From positions 126,164 to 190,163 of the forward strand of contig CAXAMN010006502.1 of the NCBI GenBank assembly GCA_963970005.1: 64,000 nt of DNA, in the 5' to 3' direction. How positions within the stretch are numbered: position 1 is the stretch's first letter; every line of letters starts with the position of its first letter. The DNA is from Durusdinium trenchii (lineage: Eukaryota; Sar; Dinophyceae; Suessiales; Symbiodiniaceae). Below are positions 19,236-32,541 of the stretch, in pieces. The position numbers and the translations under genes are program-made. The notes below the pieces were generated by a model. The model was not told the DNA's origin, searched no databases, and saw only the letters and a list, made by a program, of their open reading frames with translations.

Positions 19236-22200
19236 TTACCGTTCTTTGGCTGTGCCAACGCCTTGCAATAAGCCCGTCCGGACCAGGTCGGCGCGAGGTA
19301 TGGCTGGAAAAAAACAGAAAACCGTAAACATGGGTTGAAATAGTGTTCGTTTCTGTGTCAAGCCAATCGATCGACTGGATTGGACGAACATGAAATGGTG
19401 TCGAGGATCTGAGAATCCTTGCGGTTCGCCCAAAAAAACCCTACTTTATTGGTGTCGATTGGTTTCGCTCCAGATCAAGAGCAAGAACAAGAGCAACACG
19501 TTTGGTGCAGGGTCAACATGTTTGGAGGGTCAACACGTTAGGAGGGTCATAACAAGCTCAGTCAGTGCATCTCTGAATCTTTATATATATATATATTGGC
19601 ATTTCCACCTGAGATCTGCAGGTGTGTGCGCTTGTCGCTGCGCCCCTTCCGATGCTAGGCGGGATCGCCGGTGGGTACAATGAAGCTACACTTGGTGGAT
19701 GGAACATGACGTGACAAGAACAACATATACAATACATAATAAATGAAGGTCTTACCTTTGCATGTGAACTTCTGTTTCGATGTGCAGGTGTGGGTCAGAA
19801 GAAGAACTTGGAAGTGAACATCCCATTGCGTTCACTATTCTGTTCATGTAGAGGTGTACATGTGAGACGAAAGGGGACCAACATGTATGTCTCTACAATG
19901 AAACACCCTCTGACGGGGTAAGCTCCGTAGCCCAGTACGAAGACAATCAAATTGGTTTGAAGGCAGATGCCTTCCTTGGTCGGCCCCGCTACATGGTAGG
20001 TTGCCCGCATACGTCACCATGAGCAAGCTGAGTGACACCTGCTTTGGAGGTCCAACCTCAAAAAACCAGGCCTTCTTGAAAGGCGGTTTGATAGATTCTA
20101 GGATTAGTCATGTGAGTATTGTTATAGCATCCTATGAATAGATAGAGAGACTACAGCGCTGCACTTTTGGGAGCTGATTCTCCACATGAACTTTGTCGTA
20201 GCAATGAACCAGTTCCGGGTCTTTTCGTTTGAATGGCGGCTTTCGAACTCGGAGTTGTGCAGGTCTAGCAATGTGCTGAATGAGGCATCTGCCGAGGAGG
20301 CACCGGAGGTTCTGGTTCAATTGAGTATTTGTTGCATTGAATGGCCTCGACAGTTGACGCACAACTGAGGATCCGAGATCATTCATTGGCCTCCTGACCA
20401 AGGTTCCATACTGATGTACCTCCCTGACTCAAGCAAGCCCCTCGTAGCTAGATTAGTAACTATAGATATAATTAGGAATACAGGTGAGTCCGGGCTTCAC
20501 ATGAAAAGCCCTTGCCAGCAATCAGATCGGTGTAAAAGAATGCTTGAGTAGAGCTCCAAGATTCACTGTTTACAGAGAAGTTTTGCATCCTTGACAGGCC
20601 AACCAGCTTGCTCCGACAACTGAACATCATGGGCGAACCATGGGTCTTCTTCGGGTCTTCTCGACATTTTCTCCATCTGAAGTTCCCTCCAGGTCATTCG
20701 GAACACCTCCTGTCCCAGCTGTGTTTTCTTGCCCACATCTCCTGGACTTCTGGCAGGAGTTCCTCCGGCTGAGTCAAGAAATCAGCGAGGAACGGCCGAC
20801 ATAAGGAAACGTGCCAAACCGGTCGAGGCGGTCAACAGACGAGGGTGCGGTCATGGTATCAAGATGTATTCAGTCATTATAACTATGTATATAAGTGTAT
20901 ATATATATACATTATACATAGATATAATCCAACTCAAAAGACGAGAAGCTCAGGTCTGAAACCAACTGATGAGAGACTCTAATGGAAAACTCAAGGAATA
21001 AGTAGCGAGTTTGGTTGGAGTGCTTTTTGAGTCTGATTTGAGTCTAACTTAAGTCTAATTTGAGTGTAATTTGGGTGTTTTGTTATTTGTTGAGTCCATA
21101 CTAAAATGGATTAGACTTCAAAAGAACTCACACAAATCTTAAACAAAATATTCTGAGTTGCTCGTTCAGTATTTATCAAGTTTTGAGTTTGTTGATTTTT
21201 TTTGAGCATGCTTTTTAGCTTGGTTCGAGCTTTGGTTTTGGGTGTGCTTGGGATTTGAGTTTGTTTCGAGCTTGTTTGTTTGATTCGATTTCAGCTCTGT
21301 TTGGTCTCTATCTTTTGACAAAACTAGATTAGAAGGTGAACATCCCCAGAACATCATGGTCACTAGAGAGAAAGTCTTTAGGATTCCAAACAAAAAAATG
21401 AGCAGCGAGTGAAGACACGCTTCGTCAAGACCTTTTCACTGGACTCGTCTACCTCTTCACCTTCTTCAGACATGTTGACCTGGGTGGCTTGAACACTGAT
21501 TACACATTTTGGACATGCCAGCCGAAGTGTTCTTGTTTTACTTTATGAAAGGAGCTAGCATTAATGAGCTCCCAGCTTCCTGGTAACACCTGAGAATATG
21601 GCTTTGGGGTGTCAATGCTAATGATTCATTTCTCCGCTGCCCAGTCGCAAATTTGTGTCAGAAAGATTTTGAAAGGACCATGAAACCATACTTGCTTGGG
21701 CATGTCCGTCCCAGCATGCCTCCCCCAAAAAAGATGCAAACGCACGTCGTGTATATACACCCTCCAATCGACTCGTCCATTTCATCTCTCCATCCAATCT
21801 GCTTGAATTCATTATGTCTTGCAGAAGTTGTTAAAGATCAGATCAGATCTGGGAACAGGAAGATCTGATCTGTTTGAAATGATTTTTAAGACAGATCATA
21901 TCTTCCTGTTCCCCCTTTCTCGTTCCTCCACCCCATTTCTTGCTACGGAGAGACAAACGGCGCCAGGCCATCGCCACGGACGATGCGCCGCGGGCACAAA
22001 AAGCCCAACGGGAGCTCCGCCAGGTGCGGCCGTCTTCCGCCAGGGTCGTTTTCAGACTGGAAGGGTAGGTGTGACCACCCCAAGTTGGAAAGGAACATCC
22101 TTTCAAAGTTCGTTGGATTTCGTTGGTACGGCAAAAGCAGTGCTGTTGCTCGCCTGGGTGTGTTTGAACCTGCAGCTTTGTGGGAAGATATGACAACGGG

Positions 22201-25200
22201 TCAACGGGTTGAACAGGATCCACCATTTGCCACAGCTGCGAGACCGCAGGAGTCCTTGATCAACCAGGGACTCCGAAAAGAGGAACAACGCCTGACCCCT
22301 CGCAAGAGTTGAGCTCCTTCATGCTCCTTCATGTCCTTCACGCCTCCTTCTCTTCGCCTTTTCAAAGGGTAGTGACGGGTAGTGTCGACCAGCATTTTCG
22401 TGTGCTGGGTTTGCTGGGTCGATCGGTGTGCCGGGTCGATTGGTGTCTCCAGTTCTGACGAGTTCAGGCTAGATCCGTGGAGCTGCGCTGAATCTGCAGA
22501 AAGTTATCCAGGATCCACATAAAGAAGCTACTAGTAGCAAGGACACTACTAGGAACAAAGGGCATCGCTACGAACGGAGCAAGGACGCTACTAGTAGCTC
22601 CTGACCGCCTGTCCTTACTAGTAGGAACGAATAGCTAATTACTAGGAACAATGACGCTATGTTCGGTGGAGGCCATCGCAAGTAGGTTGGAGGCCATCGC
22701 TACTAGTAACAATTAAGAAGCAGTATTTACAGGAGCCCTCAGCCCTCGGGCATTTCGTTTCTCCATGTTTTTCCTGTTCCATCACATATGCATTTATAGA
22801 CATACGGTGTATGCTATGGCAAACTCCAGCCGCGGTGGTTGATTTGTCCATAAAATTAGATCCTGGTGTGGGATCCCCCAGCAAGCTTCATTCTATGCTG
22901 CGGAACACTCCACACCTACAATATCCAAATTCAATCAATTGTCCGCCATAACAATCCTTCCCTGTACGAACCATGGGTAGACTGGGTAGACGTACCACAT
23001 CCAACTGGGTTTTCTCACTAGGCCCTCCACTTCACCCGTCCCATGGTGCACCACTCCTTCTTCTCAGATACAGCTGGAGAAGCCGTCCCTGGCCTGTCGG
23101 CATCGGATCCGGGAGGTCGGGCGGATCCGGGGGCTCTGGAAAGATGCAGGGTAGGCAGAAACTGCAGGTGATCCTCTATATAATAGTGTCGTTCAATTGG
23201 ATCAATTTGAGTCTGTCAGGCTGGGATCTTCCAGAGCATATTTTTGTATGCGCAGACAAGGTAGTGAATTGATGTAATCAATACACACATCTCTGTGTAC
23301 TACATCTACCTATCCATACCTATCCCACATCGCTTAGAGACGGGGCGCTTTTGGTTGGTCGAGACTGATTCAGACCCTCGCAGGACTGCATCTCTGCGTC
23401 CACCCTTTTGCGCTTAGGCGGGTCGCTCGACGACGCGAACGGCTTCCGGGTACCGTTGAACCGTTGGGTGGGACACCTCCGCGGCGTTTTCGACCTGACG
23501 TTGTGAAAGTTGGCCAAACGTCACAAGGTGTGAAACAAGGTGAAACCTTGCAGTTCTCTGTCAGTGACCTTTTTGTTGTGCAAGGATTCTAGGAGCCTCT
23601 GGAAGTTGGAAAGGTCCCCGACTGCCAAGTTTTATCGGCTCTTCAGGCGATCGGGAGTCCATCCGCGTGCGAGTGAATGCGGTGAAGAAACTGGGGAGGC
23701 AGCGATGGCTTGGTCGATCTGGGATAGGGAGACCGGGAGTGTTCCACTCAAAAAGAATACCTGAGGGAATATATAGGACATAGTAGAAACAGGTCGGAAC
23801 ATAGAACATGGTGTTTTTTTTGTTCATCCTTCTTCTCGATGGTCTCAAACTTTACCGGGATGTTCAGTCTTCACTCCGCAGTTTGAGATCCTCGTTTTGG
23901 CCATTTCTGGCAGCCATCCACCCACAGCTGCAAGCTGAGTCTGGTGTAGGGTCTCCCCTCGCCCGTGGCCACGGTTCAAATGCTCAGCGGCCATCGGTTC
24001 GGCCAAATCATCGATCGAAATCGAAGGGAAATCGCCATCGGTTGGGCCCGTGGCCAAGCAACCGCCGTGGCCGAAGCCGGGCCGTTCTACACGCGGTCAG
24101 GTGGCTTCGATGGCCGCAAGCTGCGAAAAAGGCGAGGGTCGGTGAATTTGAGCTGGGCAGATCGGGGCGAGCCGGGCAGATCAGTTCCGTTATCCGTCAT
24201 TGATCTCATATGTTTTCATGGTGGATAGATAGAGAGCTGCATTATTGTATTAATCTCCTTTCATTAACAAAAAACAAACATATTTTATATATATGATGTA
24301 TATGCGGGTGAAGTGGCTTTTGATTGGATTGATTGTTTACGGTCTTTTCATTTAGCAGGGTGCACCAAATAGCCAAAGGTGAATCAAAAACAAACTAAAT
24401 ATATGGTAACCTGGAATATCCTGGCTGTGTTTTTCAGCATGGGGCCCAACAGTAGCATCTGGGCGATTGCTGATGTTTGCCTTGTTGCAGAAGTCATTTG
24501 TCTTACGGAGCTTTTGAACTTGTGCCTGGCGGGTGCCGCTGGTTGGAGCGGCAGACGGTGATACAGCTGGTTTACCATGCAGAGGGTAAGCAGCGCATTG
24601 GAATTGCTTGTGCTGGTGCAGGAGTGTGGTGGTGCAGCTTGCACGATAGTGTTGCGACACTTCATTGAAAGCTTCGGCGCAGTATGCTCCATGGCAAAAG
24701 GTTTGTGCACGAAGTTTCTTTCTCGGCAACACTGGTGAGCATGTGCAAGTTTGGATCTTGGCGTGTGCACGTTTGGATCTTGGCACGTATGAAATGTTGC
24801 TGGCGTTCGAGATGATGATGAAGTGGATGCTCTATAAGTAGAATGAACGGCGACCAACACGTCCTCTAGGACAGCGCTTTCCAACAGAAATTGCAGGAGC
24901 AAATCCGGGTAAGCCTTGCAGTCGAACAAATTCCTATTAAGCTCAGTGCCTTAATGGTCAAAGACAAGGACAGCGTGTAGCTTCCAGTCTCACAAGATGT
25001 TTTTGAAAGCTTGCAGCGGCCTGGACGATAGCAATGATTTTTTGGAGGCTTTGGGCTGTGGTCCCTGGGGTGATCTAGGGGCTCCCTGTTTCTGGGTTGG
25101 ACCTGGAGGGTGTGCTGTTAGTTTTTGCTGTTGTAAGTCCAAAAGAGGAGCGGGTGCTTATTTGAGGGGTCTCTACAGGACAGAGACTGTTCCTTGTCTC

Positions 25201-26162
25201 CGCATGTTCATTGCCAGCATACCATTATGTAAAATATTTGGGTTATGTCTTTTGTTGCTTGGCCGATAATATGATTCAGTGTCCCCTACCCCCATTGGGA
25301 AAAGCTTCATGCGAGCGTCTTCCCTGCCCTGGTTTTCATGCATATATTATATTGCTGAAACTTTCTGAGATTTGCAATGATGTGGCAGCAATGAACAAAT
25401 CATCAGCGTGTCCAAGGCTGTGTAGAACAGCCGTTTCCACATAGTGCACTTACCCAAGCTGCGCAACTTCCAAAAATTCCATCCAAACGTTTTGAATAAA
25501 AGAGCATAGACCAGGCATTATATGAGAAGACTTTAGGCCAGTCATAGCGATGTGAGTGATGTTGAGAAGAAGAACTGCGGAACACCCCTTAAACATGTTG
25601 GGAACAAACCTACCGCAAAAACAACATGTTCGGCACCAACTTTACCCGAACCTTACCCGTAAAATATGTGCAAATCGGGTTGGCCAAGTGTGTTGGGACA
25701 GTTTTATGCATGAGTGCAGACCAATGACCTGTTCGAGGGAATGATTCCTACGGTTTGGCCAAGTTGAAATGGAGAGAGTGGAAGGGCCCAAACATACTGC
25801 AAGCCCAGCCCAGCGGCTTGCCAGTAAGACCTCATTTCTTGGCCACGGGGTTGTAGCAAGTTTTAATCTACCTCTTCTAACAGTACAAATACGATCCTCA
25901 AAAGCTTTCTTGGAATGGGTGAAGAAGGGGAGCCTGACCAAAAGTCATATTTTTTCCAGGGCCTTTGGTTGCAGATGTTTACAGTATCTATTTTGAATCT
26001 TGCGACATTTGTAGAGGTGAATACCTGCGCTATGTGCGACCACGTTTTTTCGTGGGTGTCTCTAGGTGTCTACCGTTCGCCTGATCCCATAACGCTCAAT
26101 CAGCGTCGACAAAGAACGCGAGAAACACACAATCACACATACCACTGCAAAGCACTTAAAAC
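19236..26162. other. Long non-coding interval with scattered exon-like pieces
   Basis: No gene could be assembled in these 7 kb. Seen are TA microsatellites (19583-19598, 20888-20912, 24280-24304), a TTGAGTCT-type low-complexity segment (21020-21300) and the GCTACTAGTAGC cluster at 22521-22722. Exon-like plus-strand stretches are 23040-23150 (FSDTAGEAVPGLSASDPGG, followed by a GGTAGG donor-like site) and 23590-23740 (GDRESIRVRVNAVKKLGRQR). They may belong to one or more long-intron genes; none is recognised. Confidence 0.4.
22521..22722 (-). repeat. CTACTAGTAGC repeat cluster 1
   Basis: The full palindrome GCTACTAGTAGC is at 22527-22538 and 22587-22598; variants (GCTACTAGTAAC at 22699-22710, TTACTAGTAGG, TTACTAGGAAC) fill the rest. 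Spacer words are AACAAGGACGC, GGCATCGCTAC and TTGGAGGCCATCGC. Relative to most other clusters the words are in reverse orientation. No flanking direct repeat was found. Confidence 0.8.
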
Positions 26163-29100
26163 TTGCCAGCACTGAAGTCATTCCTCTTGTTTTTGGATGG
26201 CTTTTTGGTGAGCTTGGGTCACACGGCTCGGGAGTTCTCAAGCGCTGTTCAGAACTTGGTGCCGGTCTCCACCATCGTGGATGCCCTCCTTTGTGCACTG
26301 CGCTCTACACCGGAGGAGCGCTCACGTTCCGAACACGTTCGGTTCGTTCGGGATCGATTGGTGTCTCGGTGTCCTTTGGTTAGGGGGTTAGGGGTAGAGT
26401 GTCTCACGAGTCATCGAATTGTTGGGAGAGATGCCCGTATTGTGAGGTCGATGCGTTTGAAACGCAAACATTTGCATACATTTGCAGGTGGAAAACCACC
26501 TCCTGTCGATCGAATGAAAAGGAATGACATCTCGATCTCCTGAAGCCGGTCGCCGACATGGTGGACATGGTGGACCCCTCCACCACTCGGCTTTTTGCAG
26601 GATGGCCAGAAGGTCCTGTAATTGGGATATGTAGTATGGCATTCAAGAACACAAGTTACTGGTTGATTGATCGGAGGGCATCCGCGCTACATGACCAGGG
26701 TGTTTCATTCAGCAAGTCGACCGAAATCGACCGAAATCGACCGTGCTCTCGAGGTTGCATGGTCCGCCCAGTGTGCCCTGTTTCACGTGGCCCGGGCGGC
26801 CTGGAACTGGCGATGGTCCGCAGTGCACAGCCTGCCATGCAGGACACGGCAGGACAAGTCCATGGGAACCATTGGGAACAGTTTCATACCCGCCAACCTG
26901 CCCACATCGCAGGTTGCTTTTACAGTGAAGCCAGCGAATCGCGGAGCAATCCTGAAGAAATGCACTTGGGGCTTTGATCATGCAGCTTGATTGGCCATTT
27001 ACAATTCCGGAACGTCACGACTGTTCAGCTCTTGGCCGCACCGTGCCCCCTTTTTTGCCATCATCGCCGAACAGCATTGCCAACAAAGCCGAACGGCAAA
27101 CAAGAAGGGAACACAGTGATACAAAGAGGACCTTGCTCCCCTTCTTCCCCATTATCTCAGTGTTTACACACGGAGGTTTTCTCGTTGGTTCACTTGTTCA
27201 ATCGTGGATCAGCAATTCGTGCATTTTGAAGAATCCTTATTGCACACCAACTTGGATGGTTGATTCACTGAACAACAAAACATATAGGAAACTATTCTTA
27301 TACTCTCTCTCTCATCTTATATACAATATATGTATGTGATGTACATGCAATTGTATGCAATATATTATAACTATAGATGTGCATACACCTTTGCCTCAGT
27401 GAATCACCAAGCTGCAACGTCGTGGTCACGTGGCCCACATCGATGTCCCCGGTGCGCTGCCACCAGGCCGAAGCGCAGAACGTGAAGGAAGCCACGCGAG
27501 GACCGATGCTCCGCCGTCGTCACATCGGACCGGGTCATTGGGTGGACTTGCTTCGTCCAAAACTGTTCAGCCAAGACGTGAGGGTCAAGCAAGTTGTTGG
27601 TTTGGACATCACAAATTATTCAGATGATTCATGATATTTCATGCTTAGAATCCTTCGCATCCAAAAGGACAAATTTTGGAGGAAACGTGTGCAGGATGTT
27701 GCGGATCTGACGGCCCCTGGGATTGAGGCTGCATTATAGGCTACGGCTTACAGCCGCACCATAGAGTGCCTGAAACTCCTCAGTCCTCAGTTGGTCAATC
27801 TGAGTGGCTTTTGTGGGTCAGGGAGCATGCCAGGATACTTTTCCTAGATGTCATGTCATGGAGCTATACAGTGCTATATTATACATATGTAATATGTATT
27901 ATGGTTGATTCACTTCCATGCCAATGACCACGTGAGCCTGCTGACTGTGAGAAAGTGATCTATAATGGGAGGAACGGTCTTCCTGAAGGTCGAATGTGGA
28001 TACACATGGGATATCATGGGATGACTTGCCAAGCTCATGGGGCCGATGACCAAACTACACCCTCCCTCCTCAGATACCCTCATTGAGCCATCTGACGGTT
28101 GGCCAGCTTGGTCCGCATGACAGGCAAAATCACTCGCTTGCTGCTGGATGGGCAGACGCCCGCGCTCTCAACAAAACAAACTTGTTCGGTGGGAGTTTTT
28201 ACTGCCTGGGCCAAGCTAAGGTTGTTTTGTTTGAGGTCACCGACTATCTATCGTCTATGAGACAAATGATGGTGATGGTGTGTTGATGAAGATAGACCAT
28301 AGATGACCTTTGAAGGATCGAAGCTTTTCTCGTTCCACTCGTGTCGTGTTCCACCGTCCTGCTGGTGAGCGCTTGAGCCCGGCTTGCATCGGAGTCCAGT
28401 CGTGGCGCTGAGGAACTTCCCATTGTGCCTGCCAGAGCTCAACGAACGAGCCGCCAAGGCGAGCGAGCGTGGAAAAACGGGGAACATGAGTGGAGAATGT
28501 TTGGTGCTCCGGAGAAAAAGACACGTCCCAGGCATTGGTTTGAGACATGTGTGTCCAATTTGTGTGTATGGGCTAGCCGTCTTAAAATGGAGAATGGTAG
28601 GGTTCATTGGTTGACGAGTGAGCACTACTGTCAGTAGAAGTTTGTCCATCCATGGGAAGTCGGTATATTTTGGTGTATTTGCAGGTGGAACATGTTGAGT
28701 ATACATGAATTTGGTCATGCGATGATCCACCGCTGAATAGATCCAGGTCTTCATATGTCTTGATGAGTCAGTTCGATGTTGATCAGAATCATCATGAATG
28801 ATCAAGGTGCGTTTATACAAAAGTCAGTCTCAAGTAGATACAACTAGAGGATGGCACAATCCAAGAATCCCTATATATTAAATGCATGTTTCTATTCGCT
28901 GGCTCGGGGCTCGGATGACTTTGGCTCGATACCGTCAGTCCAGCAATAATGGAAGTGGAACATGACCCCTTGGAAGCATACTTTTCCCTTTATGGACAGG
29001 GTTTTTTCGAACTTCCATGTTTGTTGGATAGAGGTGTTTGTGCATTCCTTTTCGCAGACCGCATTCTGGCACTTGCCGTCTCCAGGGCTATGAAGCGGCC

Positions 29101-31917
29101 CTGCGGGTCTCCGTGGCATGGGGACCGAGACACTGCTGTTGGAGGGGGCGCATTCCGCTGAAGGCTCAAGGGTTGGTAAAGCTTAGCTTCGTCAAAATGG
29201 CAAAGCGCTGATCGGTGGCGGTGTATGCGGGACTGAGAGAAGGATTTTGTTTCGTGGTAATACTGGGCTCCCTTCATCTCCCTCCAACAGACGATTAAGA
29301 CATAGCAAGTAAGAATATGTTTAAGAATATGTTTCCTCGGTAACCTCTTCTAACTCATGTAAGATAATTTAGGCCTTTGGTCAGGCATCCTGTCCTGGCT
29401 TGGTCTTTACCTAGGCTAGGCTTTAGACATGATGATCCGTCGTCTGCACAAACCACGATGCTTTTTTCGGACACCTCTTCACGAATCCACAACGTCTCCG
29501 CCCGAGTCTAGCACTGTCGTGCTCGCTCCCTTCCGCTCCGTTCAGGTCCGTTGCTTCTTCACCCAACTGCAATCCTTGACGCTCATCGACCCTGGCTACG
29601 GTGAGCATTGGGAGACCCAAGACCATCTGGCTCTGTCGGAGCCCCAGGTGAGGGTTCCGGCACGGCGGCATGCCAGGAGTCATAGACTCCTTGGAGTCGA
29701 GGAGGCGGCCAGTTTCGGTGGCCGATCGGAGGACCATCGGTCACCTGAGCTCCAGAGTTTGATGCTTTTGGATGGCGTAGTTGGTTGACTCATTGCGTAG
29801 ATGTGAAGAAGATGAATATATCATACTATATCAGTCATGGAGGTAGGTTGTGATAGGTTGTGCCCCAAACATATCTCTCAAGGCAGCAATGCGAATCGAT
29901 TCCAACAAAGCATGGCTGGGTTAGGGTTGCTTCCCAAACATTGCCAAGCAAGGAACGCGGTACTTTGGAACGCGGTACTTGGAATCCATCAGACAGATCG
30001 CAAATCGATCCAACCTGGAGAATTCCAGGTTGGGCGGCTTTGCACAGCGCTTGGGCAAAAGCCTCTACAGCCTTCAGTCGCTGAAGGCTTGGTGTTGGAT
30101 GTGTTTTTATCATTTGGGCATGGGTTGAAGGCCCATTCTAAGATTTTTTGGACAGCCATGTGTTTGGGATGTGTGTGAGGGTATTTGTGTCAGACATGAC
30201 TGACTACATTCTGGTTGGGGAGGTATCAAATTATTTGGGAGTCTTGAAAAAGCCTTCTCCTTGGATCTCAATGCCCATGGTTGGGACAGACGCCAGGGTG
30301 GAATGATAGGAAACATGGACAGTCCGGCTCAAAAAGAGTCAAACAGATACATTTTGTCCCTTGAGGCTGCTTTCCTGCTTTCCTCCATGGGCTGTGTCAA
30401 GTATGCAACTTTGGTAGCTGGGCTTAGTCTCGGTGGCAGGTGCCTCCAAACAACGGCCTGGCCTCCAAATCACAAATTGCATCGGGTTGGAAAGCAACCA
30501 CAATGAAAGTCGGAGAGGCTGAGAGGCCAGACAAACAGAAACGACAAGCATCACCAAGCTGACAGGTGGATTGAAATGAACCAATGACCCGTGCTGGCAG
30601 TTCCCTCTATATATATAACTCTCACATACTCTTTTCGAAAACACATTGATTTCGACCCGTTCGCTCCATACGCTTGGAAAGACACACGAAGTCGCTTGTG
30701 CGAAGAAAAGAAGGCCCACCGACTGATCACCAGCCCAACTTGCCGATCACCTAGTGGGGCCCACCATTATGGTCCAGTGATGGCCACCTCTATAGGTTCC
30801 TTTCTTGTGACACATTTGCTGACCGATCGATTGACCATTTGTGTGTTGACCGATTGATTGATCATTTTCTTTCTTGCTTTTTTGATTGACCATTTGCTGC
30901 CAGGTCTTTGCTTTTGAGGACGAACCGGGAGCAGCAACGCTTGAAACAGTGCTGCTAAGCAGTGCTACGTCGTACGTTTTTTTCGCATGCCCCCTGACCG
31001 CCTCATGGAGGGAGGCGCCATCATTGGATGTTTGAGACTCATCAAGACAGCACGGCTTTGCTCAGTCTCGCTTCGGAGGAGCCGCCAAAGTTTCGGAAAG
31101 ACCATATGTTTCGGGGATCTGAATGACTTACTTATGTGAATGGGCATCTCACTCTCTGGTGCTCGCAGGGCTTGAGTCTTGACTCTATTCATCAAGAGCA
31201 GATTCTTCTGTATGATATATATATATATCATATAACTAAAATTAGTATCCAGCTTCTATACCTCTGAAACTATAATTGTATCTCCAGCCACGGAAAACAC
31301 GTTTTGCGGGTGGACGCCTTCAAACCATGGGGGGTGAGATCACCCGTGTTTTGGCGAAGAGACCTTCCAGGTCCAAGTACCGCTCCAGAGGACTGTGCCA
31401 TAAAGCTCATCTTGCCCGCGCTCTGGATGCCCAAGTTGAGGCCATGGGGGACTCCCGGGTGTCACTGGTCCACAACGAACCCGCAGGTGCTGGCTGCAAT
31501 GGGATCCTAAGCTTTCTCGTTACCATGGTAGGGGTCTCGTTAGCAGGGTGTACACCGGGGACCTTAGTTAAGTCCCACGAACGATGGCACTTTCCTTCAA
31601 AGTCGCCTGTTCAGCCAGTAAGCCACACAACAAGCGCCTGAATTACCTTGAGTCGGTAAGACTTACTTCCCAACCCAAACCAGCTTAGACTCTTAGACAA
31701 ACAGCCACCAAGAGTCTACAGGTAGCACCGTGAAGGAACATCTCAGTTCAAGGTTGCACAGGCTGTGAACTCGCCAAATGTGCAGAATATGTGAACAATA
31801 TCATTTTACTTCCCACAGTATGTACTGTATGTTTTTTTAATGTTATATACTTTTGTAATTATATGATCCTGTGAATCCTGTGTATATGTGTGGGGTGTGT
31901 GAACCTCTCGGAGGGGC
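26163..31917. other. Non-coding interval with unassigned exon-like pieces
   Basis: Exon-like plus-strand stretches include 26220-26350 (EFSSAVQNLVPVSTIVDALL), 26735-26860, 29440-29650 (ending at a CAG|GTGAGG donor-like site) and 31290-31510 (VLRVDAFKPWGVRSPVFWRR). Competing frames are open on the other strand for most of these, and no family is recognised. Microsatellites: TA-rich near 27320-27360 and 31213-31228. A tripled AAATCGACCG occurs near 26725-26745. The 190-codon minus-strand open frame at 28248-28820 has no visible motif. Confidence 0.35.
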
Positions 31918-32030
31918 AAGCCTGCAGTTGGTGTGATTGAAGGCTTGCTTGAAGCACTTGCTACTGTAGCCCGCGTTGCGACGAAACCTGACGAAGTTCC
32001 GCTCTTCGCTCTTCTGCATTGGTTTCGCAG
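31918..32030 (+). CDS. Possible exon of unknown gene
   Basis: The plus-strand frame reads GLLEALATVARVATKPDEVP followed by LFALLHWFR, an amphipathic-helix pattern that looks protein-like. It is followed by more open sequence to 32300 of lower quality. No function is proposed. The opposite strand is also open here, so the call is weak. Confidence 0.3.
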
Positions 32031-32541
32031 CCCACGGGCCGGTGCATCGCTGAACCGGCACCTCACCCGAACCGGTCACCTGAGGTGGCAGCTTTCCCCG
32101 CCCGCCCAGGTCGCTGAAGATGGTGGCGTGTTGCCAGCAGCGGCAATCTCAAAAGGCGAACCCGTCGACTCGATCCCGTCACACGGTGAGTTTCGTCGCC
32201 CGAGGCGACGACGGGTTCGGGAGTTTGGAAGGGTAGGTGTTTATTGCTTGTTGCCCTTGGAATCTGATCAGTGCCATTTTTGGGGTTTCAGAGCAAACTA
32301 ATCAGCGATGGCCATGGCCATCCATGGCCCATTCAAAACTCAATTTTCCTTTGCAGAAGTTGTGGAGATTCCAATGAAATATGATTCCAAATGAGTGCAT
32401 TTTGGGTGGCACACTGGTGTCCCTACCTAGTTTGATGAGGCAATTGGACAGAACTGGTCAACTCAGATGTTCCAAGGTTCGGGCAAATTCAGCCAAGATG
32501 CAACTCTGGAACAGCTGTGACGTCGTCTGGTTGGACACGCC

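Noticed and set aside
22521-22722. CTACTAGTAGC clusters as a CRISPR array
   Set aside because: Repeat spacing and module order are irregular, no cas genes are present, and the genome is eukaryotic.
28248-28820. 190-codon minus-strand ORF
   Set aside because: No motif, odd composition with a His run at the end, and no splice context; probably chance.
32255-32292. Possible leader relict upstream of the ankyrin gene (GCCATTTTTGGGGTTTCAG)
   Set aside because: The match ends after GCCATTTT and the CTCAAG end is absent; too weak to call.
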